Assembly (NCBI GenBank): GCA_949358305.1 | Contig: OX442314.1 | Location: 19,957,060-20,021,059 of the forward strand | Reading direction: 5' to 3' | DNA: 64,000 nt | Origin: Strigamia acuminata | Lineage: Eukaryota > Arthropoda > Chilopoda > Geophilomorpha > Linotaeniidae | Shown here: positions 36,401 to 46,800 of the stretch, in pieces | Layout: the number at the start of each line of letters is the position of its first letter | Position numbering within the stretch: position 1 is the first letter of the stretch | Position numbers and translations under genes: made by a program | The notes under the pieces: model-generated | The model's input: only the letters and a program-made list of their open reading frames with translations | What the model was told of the DNA's origin: nothing | Database searches by the model: none

Positions 36401-39400
36401 AATAAATATAAATTTCTCTAGTTTTGAATTATGTCACCATATTTCACAAGCTGGAAACATAGGATCTTTAGAAATTAAATTTAGGCTTGGGAAATTAATG
36501 GAAATACAAATTTCCACATCTAGTTTACATTAACTTTCCATACAATTTCAATAACTTGCAACATCATCTTTCAACCTTGAAAAATTTAGGGAAATTTAAA
36601 TTTCCAAACCTAGTTTACATTAGCTTTCCATACATTTTACAAAAACTTAATTTACAGAAATTTAACTTTCTATAAAATATTTTCCATTTCCTTTCCATTA
36701 TACAAGTATTTCCAAAATGGAATTTATCCAATTTCATCTATAACTTTCCAATGACTTTTTTTTTGAAAATCTAAAATTTTTTGCAGTGGTTTGCATAGAT
36801 TGACTTCCTAAAAATTATGCCGCAATGTCAATATGACTCTCGGACGTCGGACTCCGACCTCCGTCCAGTGTCCACTCCTTTGCCGTGAGGGGGCGCCCCA
36901 TCTTTACTGGGGGTTTGCGGATTGTCTACCGCAAATCCCATTGTACGCCATTTTGATTTTATTGAAATAAAGTTAGTCTTACACAAACTTAACCCTAGTT
37001 GCATCGTAATTGACTCACAGTTAAAATGTTTGAGAATCCCTGCTTCATTTCTTTGCAAAATTTGAAATTTTCTTCAAAGGTCAAGGGCACTGAGTGGGAT
37101 TTTTACATTTTCTAAAAACCCGTAATAAAAAACCAATAAAAATCGAGAAAAAAACGTAGTTAACAAAAAGCAATGCACGATGGATGTTGGTCACAGACTT
37201 CTTGCCCTGCGTCATCACTCATCAGGTTGCATATGACAGTCATGCATAAGGGCAGACTAACTATCGATTGAAAATTCGATTCACAATTTTTTAAATGATT
37301 CATGATGGTTCAAAAATTGTTCGTGTGTGTGACATTGACAGCAACTAGAATGAAGTCATTTCTTAAAGAATTTTCAATAAATCCAGTAATTCGAAAACAA
37401 TGGATTAATTGAGGTCAGACATCTTGGATCCACTCAGATCGAAGAAATGGATTCAGGTCAAATAAGCTTCAGAACTGACTTCGTCATGCTCCCATCATGC
37501 ATTATTAATTTTTTTTATATTTTTATTTTTTTTATTACGGGCTTTCAGAAAATGTGAAAATCCTACTCACTGTACTTGACCTTTAACACACTCTAGTTCG
37601 GATATGTGACCTTTGTACGGACCAGAGAATGTACGCTCTATGGATCGGACATTCCCTGGACCAGACAAGTTTCTGAGACCCGTTTTATATCCGGACCATA
37701 CAGAGTACCGTACATATTCTAAAAAAATTACTTGTAATTGAATATAGTTTGGAAAGTGGGGATTCCAAAACTTTTCTTGCTGCCCTAAATCCAAATTGGA
37801 CTCCATCTACAATATCAACAACGGCACCCAAGAAACTTCCAATTCCTCTGAAAGTTTTGAAAGTGCTGCCATTCAGAGACAAATTAACACTAGGTTCCGT
37901 AAAGACTTGAATGTCCTAAACAAAATAAAAACTTAAAATAAAACCAAAACGAGTACACTATCCGAACCGGCAGAAAATCAAGCTCACCAAAGCTGAATCC
38001 GGACCTGAAAATACTCGACGTTTGTCAGCATCGAGAACCATGACCCAAAGTCCAGGTACTTGAACGTGGGCAGGAACACGAAATGATCCAGGCGATGTTA
38101 TTCCACTGTCAAAAACATTTAAATCAACGATCTGCAGTTCAGTGGCAGTCTGCGCTGCAATTGTTAAAAGAAAAATAAAAGAAAAAGAATTTCTGAAGAA
38201 AACATCCATTCATTTATCTTGCACAACCTGTCGTCTTTAAGCGAGTAAAAATTGCTGACTCCGATTTGTCTCGTGCTTCACACACAGGAGTCTGGTTATA
38301 CAATTTGTATGTAGATGATGGTACAAAGGCCCCTTGATCTTGTTTACAATCTTTTAAATACTCACAAAATGCGGATTGAGAGTATACATTTTGCATTTCA
38401 TAAAATGTAACACATGAATGACTCAAGTCGGAATATTCCAACGGCTGTCTGTCTCCAGTTCGAGGAACAAGCAAAGTTGCATTTAGAAATAAAAACTGAT
38501 AGCGATACACATCTCGAATAGCCACATCCTTAAATTCGACTAATCCATCTGTCGCTCTTTTATGCAAAACTTGATCGTAATTGCGGAACGACGTTATGAC
38601 TTCATCACCTGCTAATTCAGCGTCCGTATTGTACAAAAAGTCACGGACAAGCCCTCCTTGCATAAACGTTTTAGCTTGGTAACCAACAGTCACCTCGACT
38701 ATCAAACTCGAGTCAAGTCCCGTCGTTATTCGGTTCTTGTTTTGATCCACTATTTCCAAAGAAAACGTAAACAGTTGATTTGCAAACATTTCATCTTGGG
38801 GCTTCTGAAACCAATTTAATTTTGCAATTCCTTCAAATCAAAATTAACCCATTAGTTGAATTGTATTTCTAGACATTAACATCTACAATTTACGATTATA
38901 AATTTTAATTGGATTTGTAAGAACCGACAATGTTTTCCCATTCACGAAAACAGAAAATCCAATTTGACGAAGTAAACAATATTGAATTCCAGATATTACA
39001 TCGGTAATACTGTGAACTAGCCCTTGTGCGATGAGGTAGTTTCCATGAATTGGCACAAACGGGATTACGAGCTTATTTTCCTGATAAGCTTCAGAACTAC
39101 ACTTGCTTCTACAAAAGAAAAAGCAGAGCTTCTAAGTGAATTAAACTATTATGGAATGATTTTCCAATTTACTGTACCGAAAATGCTCCTCAGAAAATCG
39201 TCTTGGGTCACCTAATTCATAATCACTCGCGGCTAATTGGCAGACTTTAATTAAGCTATCAGGTATTGATGAATTGCAACCACTAGACTCCGAAACGTTA
39301 ACTGTAAGAATAAAGCCATTCTTTTTTAAAAAACACGACTACATCGTGACATCGTTCATTAAGTACTAGCTGGTTGGGATGATATGTTAAAATGTTTTGG

Positions 39401-39728
39401 TCGTAATTGATACGGAATATCCTGTGGTCGTAATAGATTTCCATTTGTTGTTGTGCATAAATATGCCACAATTGGTCGACTTATTCTTTGATTATTTGAC
39501 ACAGAATAAATATCATCATCGGTATTTGGTTCAATTTCTGCTGGAAAGTAGTTTTTAAACGGGCCCGTTTTTGGAAAACAAATCCCAATATCATCTAAAT
39601 TTTTGTAAATTGTGATATAGAATTTTATTCGACGAATTAATTTATTTCTTACCAGGTAATGAATAAACACAATCCAATAAACACAAGCGCAATAAGCTCA
39701 CTAATAAACCTAGCTCTTTGGTGTTCAT
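21121..39728 (-). CDS. Receptor guanylyl cyclase-like protein, copy A
   Basis: A multi-exon gene starting at ATG 39728 (signal peptide [20 protein letters not shown]) and ending at TAA 21121. From exon 1 to the exon at 34243 the splice phases agree throughout. Order: unrecognised N-terminal region (37732-39728), ANF-receptor-type ligand-binding domain (31433-35208), cysteine-rich region plus two EGF-like repeats and membrane span (25496-26864), kinase-homology domain (about 23110-25429), coiled linker and cyclase domain (about 21690-22845), acidic tail. Receptor cyclases sit in the plasma membrane and make cGMP when the outer domain is engaged. Here the cyclase domain lacks two catalytic residues. 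The ligand-binding region carries a hAT insertion, a stop and a 2-nt change relative to copy B, so A may be non-functional. Adjacent to paralogue B, same strand. Confidence 0.85.
21690..22845 (-). other. Gene A: coiled linker and guanylyl cyclase domain
   Basis: Exons near 22665-22840 (linker, [18 protein letters not shown]), 22065-22204, 21861-22010 and about 21690-21791. Metal-binding Asp residues are present in SDIVGFTN and ETIGDAY. Guanine-selecting residues are present (Glu in KLETIGDA, Cys in MPRYCIFG). The canonical GDTVNTASRMES reads [12 protein letters not shown], so the catalytic Asn is Ile and the catalytic Arg is Phe. The domain therefore resembles the metal-binding half of a two-part cyclase site. 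Confidence 0.85.
23110..25429 (-). other. Gene A: kinase-homology domain
   Basis: Exons near 25133-25429, 24930-25080, 23770-23975, 23660-23740, 23287-23512 and 23113-23220, with the last segment at 22940-23056. Receptor-cyclase hallmarks are present: [29 protein letters not shown] (the catalytic HRD is HGN, as in the whole family), LWTAPELLR, and [13 protein letters not shown]. This domain regulates the cyclase and is normally not an active kinase. The exon ending near 25133 has an unclear donor. An insertion of unknown type fills 24.05-24.75 kb of an intron. Confidence 0.8.
25496..26864 (-). other. Gene A: cysteine-rich region, two EGF-like repeats, membrane span
   Basis: Exons 26661-26864, 25727-25912 and 25496-25666 join in phase 2. 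The first encodes a Cys-rich stretch ([16 protein letters not shown]). The second has an EGF/tenascin-type repeat, [19 protein letters not shown] then WSGKSC. The third has a second repeat, [20 protein letters not shown], followed at once by the membrane span [20 protein letters not shown] and a basic stop-transfer sequence IKRR. EGF repeats between ligand-binding domain and membrane are not part of the usual receptor cyclase plan. Confidence 0.85.
26056..26484. mobile_element. TIR element with TA target duplication in gene A intron
   Basis: The 429-bp element begins CCGTATTACCTCAC and ends GTGAGGTAATACGG, flanked by TA at 26054-26055 and 26485-26486. GGCATGCCGG words recur inside. The equivalent intron of gene B (about 46342-46355) has the uninterrupted sequence ATTGATGTAATTATTT. 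Insertion into A therefore postdates the A/B duplication. It has no coding capacity; TA duplication suggests a Tc1/mariner or related mobiliser. Confidence 0.85.
27222..27292. mobile_element. Fragment of the 14.1-kb foldback hAT element inside the copia 3' LTR
   Basis: The segment GGCCACCTGGCGGCCGCCTC then TTCGCCTCATAGGT ends in CGGCCCTG and matches the palindromic arm at 14221-14270. It interrupts the LTR sequence GCTTCC|GTACAATCC, which is continuous in the other LTR at about 31345. The left end is truncated. Confidence 0.75.
27348..30679 (-). pseudogene. Copia gag-pol remnant
   Basis: Recognisable pieces on the minus strand: gag (30464-30679, [10 protein letters not shown]); integrase (about 29220-29680, with a DNGGEF motif and [11 protein letters not shown]); RT fingers (28338-28748, [20 protein letters not shown]); RT palm to connection (27793-28257); and RNase H (27348-27884, [19 protein letters not shown] and [13 protein letters not shown]). 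Frameshifts separate the parts, and the RT catalytic Asp pair is damaged, so it cannot move on its own. Confidence 0.85.
30778..31184. mobile_element. TIR element with TA duplication inside the copia 5' LTR
   Basis: A 407-bp element with inverted repeats of about 55-60 bp starting TACTCTAACCGGACTCAAAA. It is flanked by TA at 30776-30777 and 31185-31186. The copia 3' LTR (about 27036-27046) has the uninterrupted GTTACAAGTGATT. There is no coding capacity. It inserted after the copia element arrived, so insertions here are nested. Confidence 0.85.
31433..35208 (-). other. Gene A: ANF-receptor-type ligand-binding domain
   Basis: Exons with consistent phase: 35167-35208, 34881-35036, about 34725-34816, 34386-34523, 34243-34335, 34105-34188, 33215-33339, about 33000-33150, 32103-32261, 31924-32043, 31732-31857, 31433-31671. 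Typical wording: HIGLFGRF at the start, [22 protein letters not shown] then SYQLPTVTY, and [18 protein letters not shown] near the end. This periplasmic-binding-protein-like fold binds ligand in natriuretic peptide receptors and relatives. The exon at 34.7-34.8 kb may end at the CAG|GTCATA site or a little later. The stretch 32.26-33.0 kb holds the hAT insertion. Confidence 0.75.
32335..32791. mobile_element. hAT-type element with 8-bp TSD in gene A ligand-binding region
   Basis: A 457-bp element starts CAGGGGTTCCCAAACTTTT and ends with the inverse of CAGGGTTTCCCAAACGGT. It is flanked by GTCTACAC at 32327-32334 and 32792-32799. The empty site with one GTCTACAC lies in gene B at about 47857-47864. 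Inside is a tandem repeat with 44-bp period (about 32465-32650, GCATAAAAC at 32474, 32518, 32562, 32606). CAGGG termini and the 8-bp duplication are typical of hAT. No transposase. Confidence 0.9.
35753..36788. mobile_element. Gene A-specific TIR insertion, CACTGCAAAAAA family
   Basis: Left end CACTGCAAAAAAAATTAGAT and right end AAATTTTTTGCAGTG are inverted repeats. Gene B has about 15 bp here (near 52.83 kb) instead of about 1 kb. The interior is AT-rich with many TTTCCAA/TTGGAAA words and no coding capacity. It lies in the long intron between the N-terminal and ligand-binding exons. Confidence 0.7.
37079..37581. mobile_element. TIR element shared by genes A and B (A copy)
   Basis: Ends read GGTCAAGGGCACTGAGTGGG and, inverted, GGTCAAGTACAGTGAGTAGG, continuing ATTTT then CCCGTAATAAAAAA. 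The orthologous insertion is at 52908-53370 in gene B, so it predates the A/B duplication. No coding capacity. Confidence 0.7.
37732..39728 (-). other. Gene A: signal peptide and unrecognised N-terminal region
   Basis: Exons: 39653-39728, 39367-39594, 39178-39301, 38894-39108, 38228-38830, 37988-38154, 37732-37915, then 35167-35208 joining the ligand-binding domain. All phases agree. An apparent second signal peptide at 38209 is an artefact: its hydrophobic stretch is the polypyrimidine tract of a short intron ending TTGCAG at 38155. The region (about 530 residues) has two similar strands-and-turn units, [20 protein letters not shown] and [20 protein letters not shown] plus following residues. 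They suggest tandem beta-sandwich (Ig-like) folds. Family unknown. Confidence 0.7.
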
Positions 39729-40404
39729 TTTTGTTAAGAATTTGTAAGCATCACGTTTCGGCACGAGCATTGTTATAGCTAAAGCGCATCATTATGATAA
39801 CAAAACTGAAACAGACATACAAACATCGTACATTATTATTATTGTTGTTTAATAAGACTTGTTTTCGGCCTTTCATTATCAGCTACGCTTTGTACTGATG
39901 TTCTTTCACAACGTAAGATCGCCGCCTCGCTCTACCGTTCTGACAATAGTCAAATTATCAAATCAAACCCGATTCAAATTGTTGTCTGAGAAAACTGAGA
40001 GCCCCGAAAGGGTTTTGGGAATCTGTTTGGCATGTCTTAAGTTTGAACGAGCGATCAAGAATGAGTCTGATCCAAAAGTCGGAGTGTTGGCTAATGCTGG
40101 CACTGGAGGCCAGGGTGTAAGAATCAAATTTTGCAAATGGTTCCATTTTACAACTAGTTCGCATGATGTGTTTTATTATTGTAAACGCTTTCAGACCTCC
40201 TTGTAATGAATGAGCAGATGGAGTAATTGTGTCATTTTGTATCAATTAGATACTGAATTCGGAATCAAATTTGTATTCTCCAACATATTCGTATTTAAAA
40301 CCTTTAAACCGCATGAAAATAATTTTTATGTCTCCAACCAACAAAAAATAAAACACACTGTAAACCAAACTAACACAATTTCATAACAACAAACTTATTT
40401 AACA
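39729..40404. other. Intergenic spacer between cyclase genes B and A
   Basis: 5' flank of A and 3' flank of B. The first 350 bp match 55527-55840 (5' flank of B) almost base for base, including the sequence AACCCGATTCAAATTGTTGT. Parts also match 20.58-20.96 kb. The tandem unit therefore includes a shared promoter-proximal segment. I cannot mark a core promoter reliably. Confidence 0.55.
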
Positions 40405-40830
40405 TCACTCTCTCTCTGTAGGTTCTAAATCTTCTACAGGAGATTGATCAGAGCGCTCTAAACTTAAATTGTCCATATCTTCTACAGGAGATCCATCGGA
40501 AGGTCTGGGACTCAAATTGTCGATATCCTCCACAGGGGATCCATCGGAACGTCCTGAACTTAAATTGTCAATATCTTCTTCCAGTAGCTCAGCTTCATCA
40601 GATGAAGCATAAGATACCTTTCTCTCGTCATCTGTTCTTGTCGCTGAAACTCTTGGTTCAGTTGAAATCTCTTCACCTTTTGTAAATAAATTACGTCCTT
40701 GATCTTGTAATGTCAATTCACTCATTAACGAGCCAATGGTTTTCGTTTGCGAAGATTGTGAACCAATTTCTGGCATCTCAATGGTTAAATCTTGTTTTCC
40801 AATCAACAAATAAACATTTACATCACCTAT
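40405..40830 (-). other. Gene B: acidic C-terminal tail with three 16-residue repeats
   Basis: The 48-nt unit encodes [32 protein letters not shown] and [16 protein letters not shown] in a row, followed by DLEPTERE and the stop. Copy A has two units and a different ending, so the repeat number has changed since duplication. B also has an extra KVSYASSDE segment upstream. Confidence 0.8.
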
Positions 40831-43800
40831 GAACTGGAACGAGTAAAAACTAAATTTTAACAAAAGGTCACTTCGGTTTCTATACTCTGAACCAACCTTG
40901 ACAGTCACTTCTTCCTTAAAAATCATAAAATAAGTTCCAACCTTGTCTAACAACCTAGCTGTCGATTCTGAAATTTGTATGGCATTGGCTAAACCAATAT
41001 ACAATTAATCACGGTTTAAATTAAATTCCAATAACTAATTTACCCGTTCCATGCGATTCCATAAATTGAGCAATAATAACATCTTCCCCAAAAATGCAAT
41101 AACGTGGCATTTTTATGCCAACAACCGCAGCAACACAAGATCCTGAATTCAAGTCACATATAATTCAATAAAACTTGCTCACGGTACGTATGTACGGTAA
41201 CTTTGTGTATTTACCAGTATGAATTCCAATTCTAATCTTTAATCTTTCTTCTGGCAAGTGCCTAACGGGGAAATTACTAAGTGTTGCTACAAAATGCAAT
41301 GACATAGTAGCAATTTGCTCATAATGGTCCTTCACGGGAGTCGGAACGCCACTTGCAACACAGTCTTAAAATTTTAAAACAGATTTTAAGAGTAGTAAAT
41401 TTTATAAAATAGAATTTTTCTAAGCGTACAAATAAATGCTGAAACTTACACGCATCTCCAATTGTCTCCAGTTTGTAGACGTCAAATGATTCAATAATAG
41501 TGTCAAAAGCAGTGTATAAATCATTCAGCAGTTCAACAACTTCAATTGGTTGACTTCTATTAGCAATATTAGTGAATCCCACTATGTCGCTGAAAACAAA
41601 TCAAATGATGACTGATTAAGTTGTTCATTCAAAATACCCGGTATGGTTTAAAAATATATTTCCCAATATATTGCTTTTCACTTATGGCATTCCAAAATGC
41701 ATAGCATTTAGCCGAATTGTGTATACTATATCACAATATTGCTCACATTTGGCTTTGGCTACCATAGCAAGAACATTTTATGTTAGCAAGATAGTACATT
41801 AAATAATGCATTTTTTAATACAATTGAAAAAATGCATTTGCAAATGCACTTCTAGGACAAATAATAATACTGCGAATGCATTTCATAATGCATGCAAAAA
41901 TGTATAACAATATGCATTCTCGTAAAACTGAACGCTTCTCAAAATACTGTTCATTGCAATACATTGCAATACAATTTTCAATGTATTTTTTTAACCATAT
42001 GGGAACTTTCAGCACCTGAATAAAATAGTAACATTGTTAAAATATTCAGGATGCACCTCAAGGTGTCGTGTCATTTGCGTGGCAATAAAAGGAGGTAGTA
42101 AACGTTTAATTAAATTCTCAGTTTTGTTTTTTTCTATTTGCACTTCTTCAACTTTTTCATTAAAAATGTCTTGCAAATGATTAGTATACTTTTCCAACTA
42201 TAAATAAAATAAAAACATTTTGTGAGTAGCTACGAGTAACTTGAAAAAAAATCAACAGCAGTACACGTTGAACAAAGTTCTTATTTTATAATTCACCATA
42301 AAAATCAAATTTTGAACTAGTTCTCCCTTCAGCGGATGAATTTTACCAATCGTGGAGATAATCTCTTTGAAGTGTGGCCGATTCAATGGATCTTCTGCAG
42401 TTGTGCTCAAAACAAGCTAAATTTTACGCACAAATTAAGATAATTTGTCTCGAATACTATTTTTAATTATTGTTACATCTTCAATTCCCCTTTTCTCAGA
42501 GAAGATTTCAGGCATATTAGATGGCGTCAAAGCCGGTCGAATGGGCTTAGACGTATCATAATCATGCATTTCAAGAAGCTAAATGAAAATATCACTTCTG
42601 TAAATTACAATTAATTTAATCGAGAACAAAATATCTAATGATCACCTTTTTAATGCCCATAGTTCCAGGGTCAGTAAAATTTTTAAGAACCCTGATCAAT
42701 TCTTCAATGGACAAAATTTGCAATTCATAATCAAATGGGTTTTCACAATTGCAAACTTCCGTTAGAATAATGCCAAAAGAATAAACGTCTCCTGCCTTTG
42801 TTCCAATTCCTAGTTCGTTAGCAGTCATGGATACACGAAGTAATTCAGGCGCAGTCCACAACATGGATCTTTCAATAAAAAAAAAAATGCCAGGTAACTC
42901 AATCCTTTTAACCAATCCAAGTATAATAAGTAATTGTTTCATATAATTATTAATTTTGGTGCGACGTCGCTGAATACGGACGGGCGATGAACCATTTTGA
43001 AGTCATCCTTGAAATAACTCACCGATATATCATTTCTAATTGTTCCACAGAGTACATTTTTCGTCTGAGCGTAGGCACACCAAAACCTAACCATTTACTA
43101 TTTTTAATTTTTAATTTTTAATTTATGAATATTATGTTATGTTATAACAACAGGCAATACCAGACACTTTACATATCCATCGATTATCAATCAGACAATT
43201 TTTAGACTTCAAATTGCCGTGTGATCCAATGTTCGAATTGTGTAAAAATTCCATACCACATGCAATATCTCTCAAAATTGAAAATTTGAAACTCCATGAG
43301 ATATTATATCGAGACATCTGCAAGATGTCAGCTAAACTCCCCTGAAAAAAGTAAATAAATCAACACAAACCAGATCTCAGGTGCAGTCAACAATAGAAGT
43401 CAACAAAGAATAAAGTTTCTTAGCAATTACATACACAGTATACTCTGTGTGGTCCAAACAAAGTGTCGACCAGACAGCTCTAAATTCTTTCTTTATCAAC
43501 TATGCACGGCCACCATCAAACTTACACAAAGCTGGTGTTTTGGTGACATCACTGGTTCCTTAAACCCACACAACCAAATTCATCAAAATTCGACTCAAAT
43601 TTAAAATGACAACTGGGAAGAAACAATTCGATACCACAGTTGGCATTGTGTAAATTCTTTATTACTCTCAAAACTTGACATAAGATGTGTCCAGAGTAGA
43701 GAGCACATACAACTAATCTGACTGGATATTCTCCGAGTAAAATTCATTACTGACAAAATAATGGAAAGCCCATGTGGATCCCTATGTGATGGGATGGGAC

Positions 43801-46800
43801 ACTTAGGCATGTGCCTAATGTGGCCAACGGATAATCCACCAGTCACCACTGACCACACAAAGTACACAGTATTATATCTGTATAATTACCGGGTGGCCCA
43901 CATAAAAGCGGCCCGACAATGCGAAAAGGGTTACCACGGGAGTCTAAAAAAATGTACCGGTATGTATTGTTCAATTAAATATATATTAATCGTTAGTTGT
44001 GTGTAGGATTTGTTTCATTAATGTTTCTGATGCAGGTTTTTCCGCTCTTTCGTTTGGTGTTTAGTTTTTGACGATCCGAGCATTGGTTCTCGAGATATTT
44101 GCAATTTTAATCAATTATTGTCCGAATTCGCCAAGTTTGATTGCACTAGTCATTCCTGAATTTCGTGGTACTTTTTGAATCTTTTCAATAGTACTTTTGT
44201 GGATTTCTTCAGATGTACCAGTACGAGATTGTGCTTGATTTTGTGAAATTTTCTGAGATTGTGCTTGATTTTGTGAAATTTTTTGAGATTGTGCTTGATT
44301 TTGTAAAATTTTCTGAGATTGTGCTTGATTTTGTGAGATTTTGCTTAAGTAAAGTCGTGTGGTACTAAAAAAGGTACCAGTTACCAGTCCCAAATTGCGG
44401 AATTTTTTGTAAAGTACTGTGTACTGTGTACCAGTACTGCTAAATAAATCCACAAAATTACCACAAAATCTAAAATTTAAGCTAACTAGTGCCATCAAAC
44501 TTGGAAAATTCGGACAAAAATTGATGCAAAATGCAAATATCTCGAGAACCAATGCTCGGATAGTCACAAACTAAACACCAAACGAAAGAGCGGAAGAAAC
44601 TGCACTAGAAACATCAATTAAACAATACTGCCCTCAGCTAATGATTAATGTATATTTAATTTTGTGCGTAAAGACATTTTTTTGAGTCACTCTTCGTAAC
44701 CCTTCTTGTGTATTGTCGGGCCGCTTTTATGTGGGCCACCCGGTATAAGGTCAAGATGTACTAAAAATACTTACTTTCGGCACAACTTCCAAAAGAAGGC
44801 AAACATTAGGAGATGTAAGACACACCCCAAACAATCTTACTAAGTTAGGATGTCTTATTTTATATAAGTAATTTATTTCTGCTCGAAGCGATAAATCATT
44901 GATATTGAAAGAATCTACACCAAATTCCTGCAAATGCAACAAACAAGCACAGTTGTAAAATAGTATTTTACAACGGGGCGGTACGGTATTGTATGTTAAA
45001 AATACAATACCGTACCGCCCCGTTTAATAGCCCGGGCGTTTAATTCTTTTGAGCCCCCTCCCCGCGCCAATTTGAAGCCCGGCGTTTAAACAAACCCGGC
45101 GTTATCACTTGTCGCACCACATTAGCCCGTGTCGGGTGACGTTATTCGAACATGTCGCGCCACATTAGCCCGGGTCGCACCACGCTATTCCGGACCACCG
45201 TAAACACAGCATGTCGCGTTTAGCAATTACAAAGAATGTAATGCCGATGTAATGCCGATGTAATGCCGATCGCGCCCTGTACGCATCATCTTAATATCAC
45301 CCCATTGTTATAATATCGAATCACGAATTCTTGTACTTTGTACTTGTACTTTGCCCAACCATTCCTTAAAATTATTCAGCCTCTGATTAGTTGCTTCCTC
45401 GGTTCTCAAACAGATACACCACCTGCACAACAAATACGTGCCTTAACATAGTAAATATTTCCTTTCCAATTAGCTGTATGTTTTATAATTGTTTGCGACA
45501 TGCCGGTGAGATTTGACGACTCAGGAACAGATTCTTTTCCTATTGATAGAGATTTTGCAGCATCGGATGTGTGCGACACAATCATTCTTGGCACACCAAG
45601 AAGTGTAGATGTAGGAGTAGTTACAGTACTCAGACCGATATTGGTCGCTTCAACATCTTCCCAATTGACAAGCCAATCCAAATTCTTAATTGCTTCCCGT
45701 CGTTCCACACTAGATAAAAATAAACGAATTAACATTCCTAATCGCAAAACTTGTCTAAATCTATAACTGGATTACCGCCTTTTTAACCACACGAAAACAA
45801 ATATCAGCACTGCTAGGACAACGGCACATGCAAGCAGTATCGATACAATAAACACGCCGATTAAAGTACTGCAATCACGACCGAAATATCCAACGTTGCA
45901 CTCGCAGTAATTTGGGGCAATGCATTTACCATGCAGACACTGAAACCTAAAAATAATAAAAAGTTAATTTAGAATATGCTCGAATATTTTAGAAAATACA
46001 GCATACTCGCATATCGGTACGTCGCACGCTTTTCCAGACCAAAGAGGATCGCAGAAACACTTGAAGGGACCCACACAAGTACCTTGAAAACACTTGTCAC
46101 ATACAACGTTTTTGCAATTTTTACCCGAATAACCAAATTTGAAATAATCATTTTTCGACACGTTTGGGTATATTTCCCCTAAAAAACGACATCTAACAAT
46201 AAATAAGCTTATGTAGTAACAAGAATTAGAAAATGTAATATAATTTCATCGTACGAATATGTATCGTATTTTCTCTAATTATATTCGCTACTTTTTATAA
46301 TTCTAATGTGTCAATTAATGTTATTTCTTCGGTCTTCTTGTATGGTATTGATGTAATTATTTTTGACATTTCTGAAGCTTGTAAATTATTTCTTCTGAAT
46401 TTTAATTAAGCAACATCAAATTTATTTTAATAAACAATTAATAATTTTCAGACAACCTTTCGTAATGTATTTCTCCAGTTGAACACACATTACAATAATT
46501 GCAGAATTGTAGAATTAGAAAAAATACGATACAACTAAATAATAAAAACAAAGAACCTGCATTCATTATGTAAAACGCAAATGCCATTTTTATATTCAAT
46601 TTGAGTATGTGAATTTAATCTTCCTCCACCACAAGCACCATCGCATGTATATGGAACCACTGCCAACTCTGTTCTTAAGCAAATTGTATCCACACTTTTA
46701 AACTTTTTACTCGATATAAGCTTTCCTGTGTTTGAAACATACCCACATGTTGAGACATAGCTAGAAAATTAAATTAAATTAAATAAATGGCCAAATAAAA

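Larger units (their letters stand above)
42470..45709 (-). other. Gene B: kinase-homology domain
   Basis: Same exons as [42 protein letters not shown] and [13 protein letters not shown] are all present and open. The HRD catalytic motif is HGN, the family norm. Introns here hold two B-specific transposon insertions. Confidence 0.8.

Noticed and set aside
38158-38209. Separate secreted protein gene starting MDVFFRNSF
   Set aside because: The hydrophobic stretch is an intron polypyrimidine tract ending in CAG; splicing over it keeps frame with both neighbours in A and B.
39859-40206. Plus-strand open frame of 115 codons in the cyclase spacer
   Set aside because: It starts in the shared 5' flank; the equivalent in B is cut by the LTR and in C it is not open.
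44115-44567. 150-codon frame with [10 protein letters not shown] repeats as a gene
   Set aside because: It lies wholly inside a transposon that is absent from gene A and has no start or splice context.
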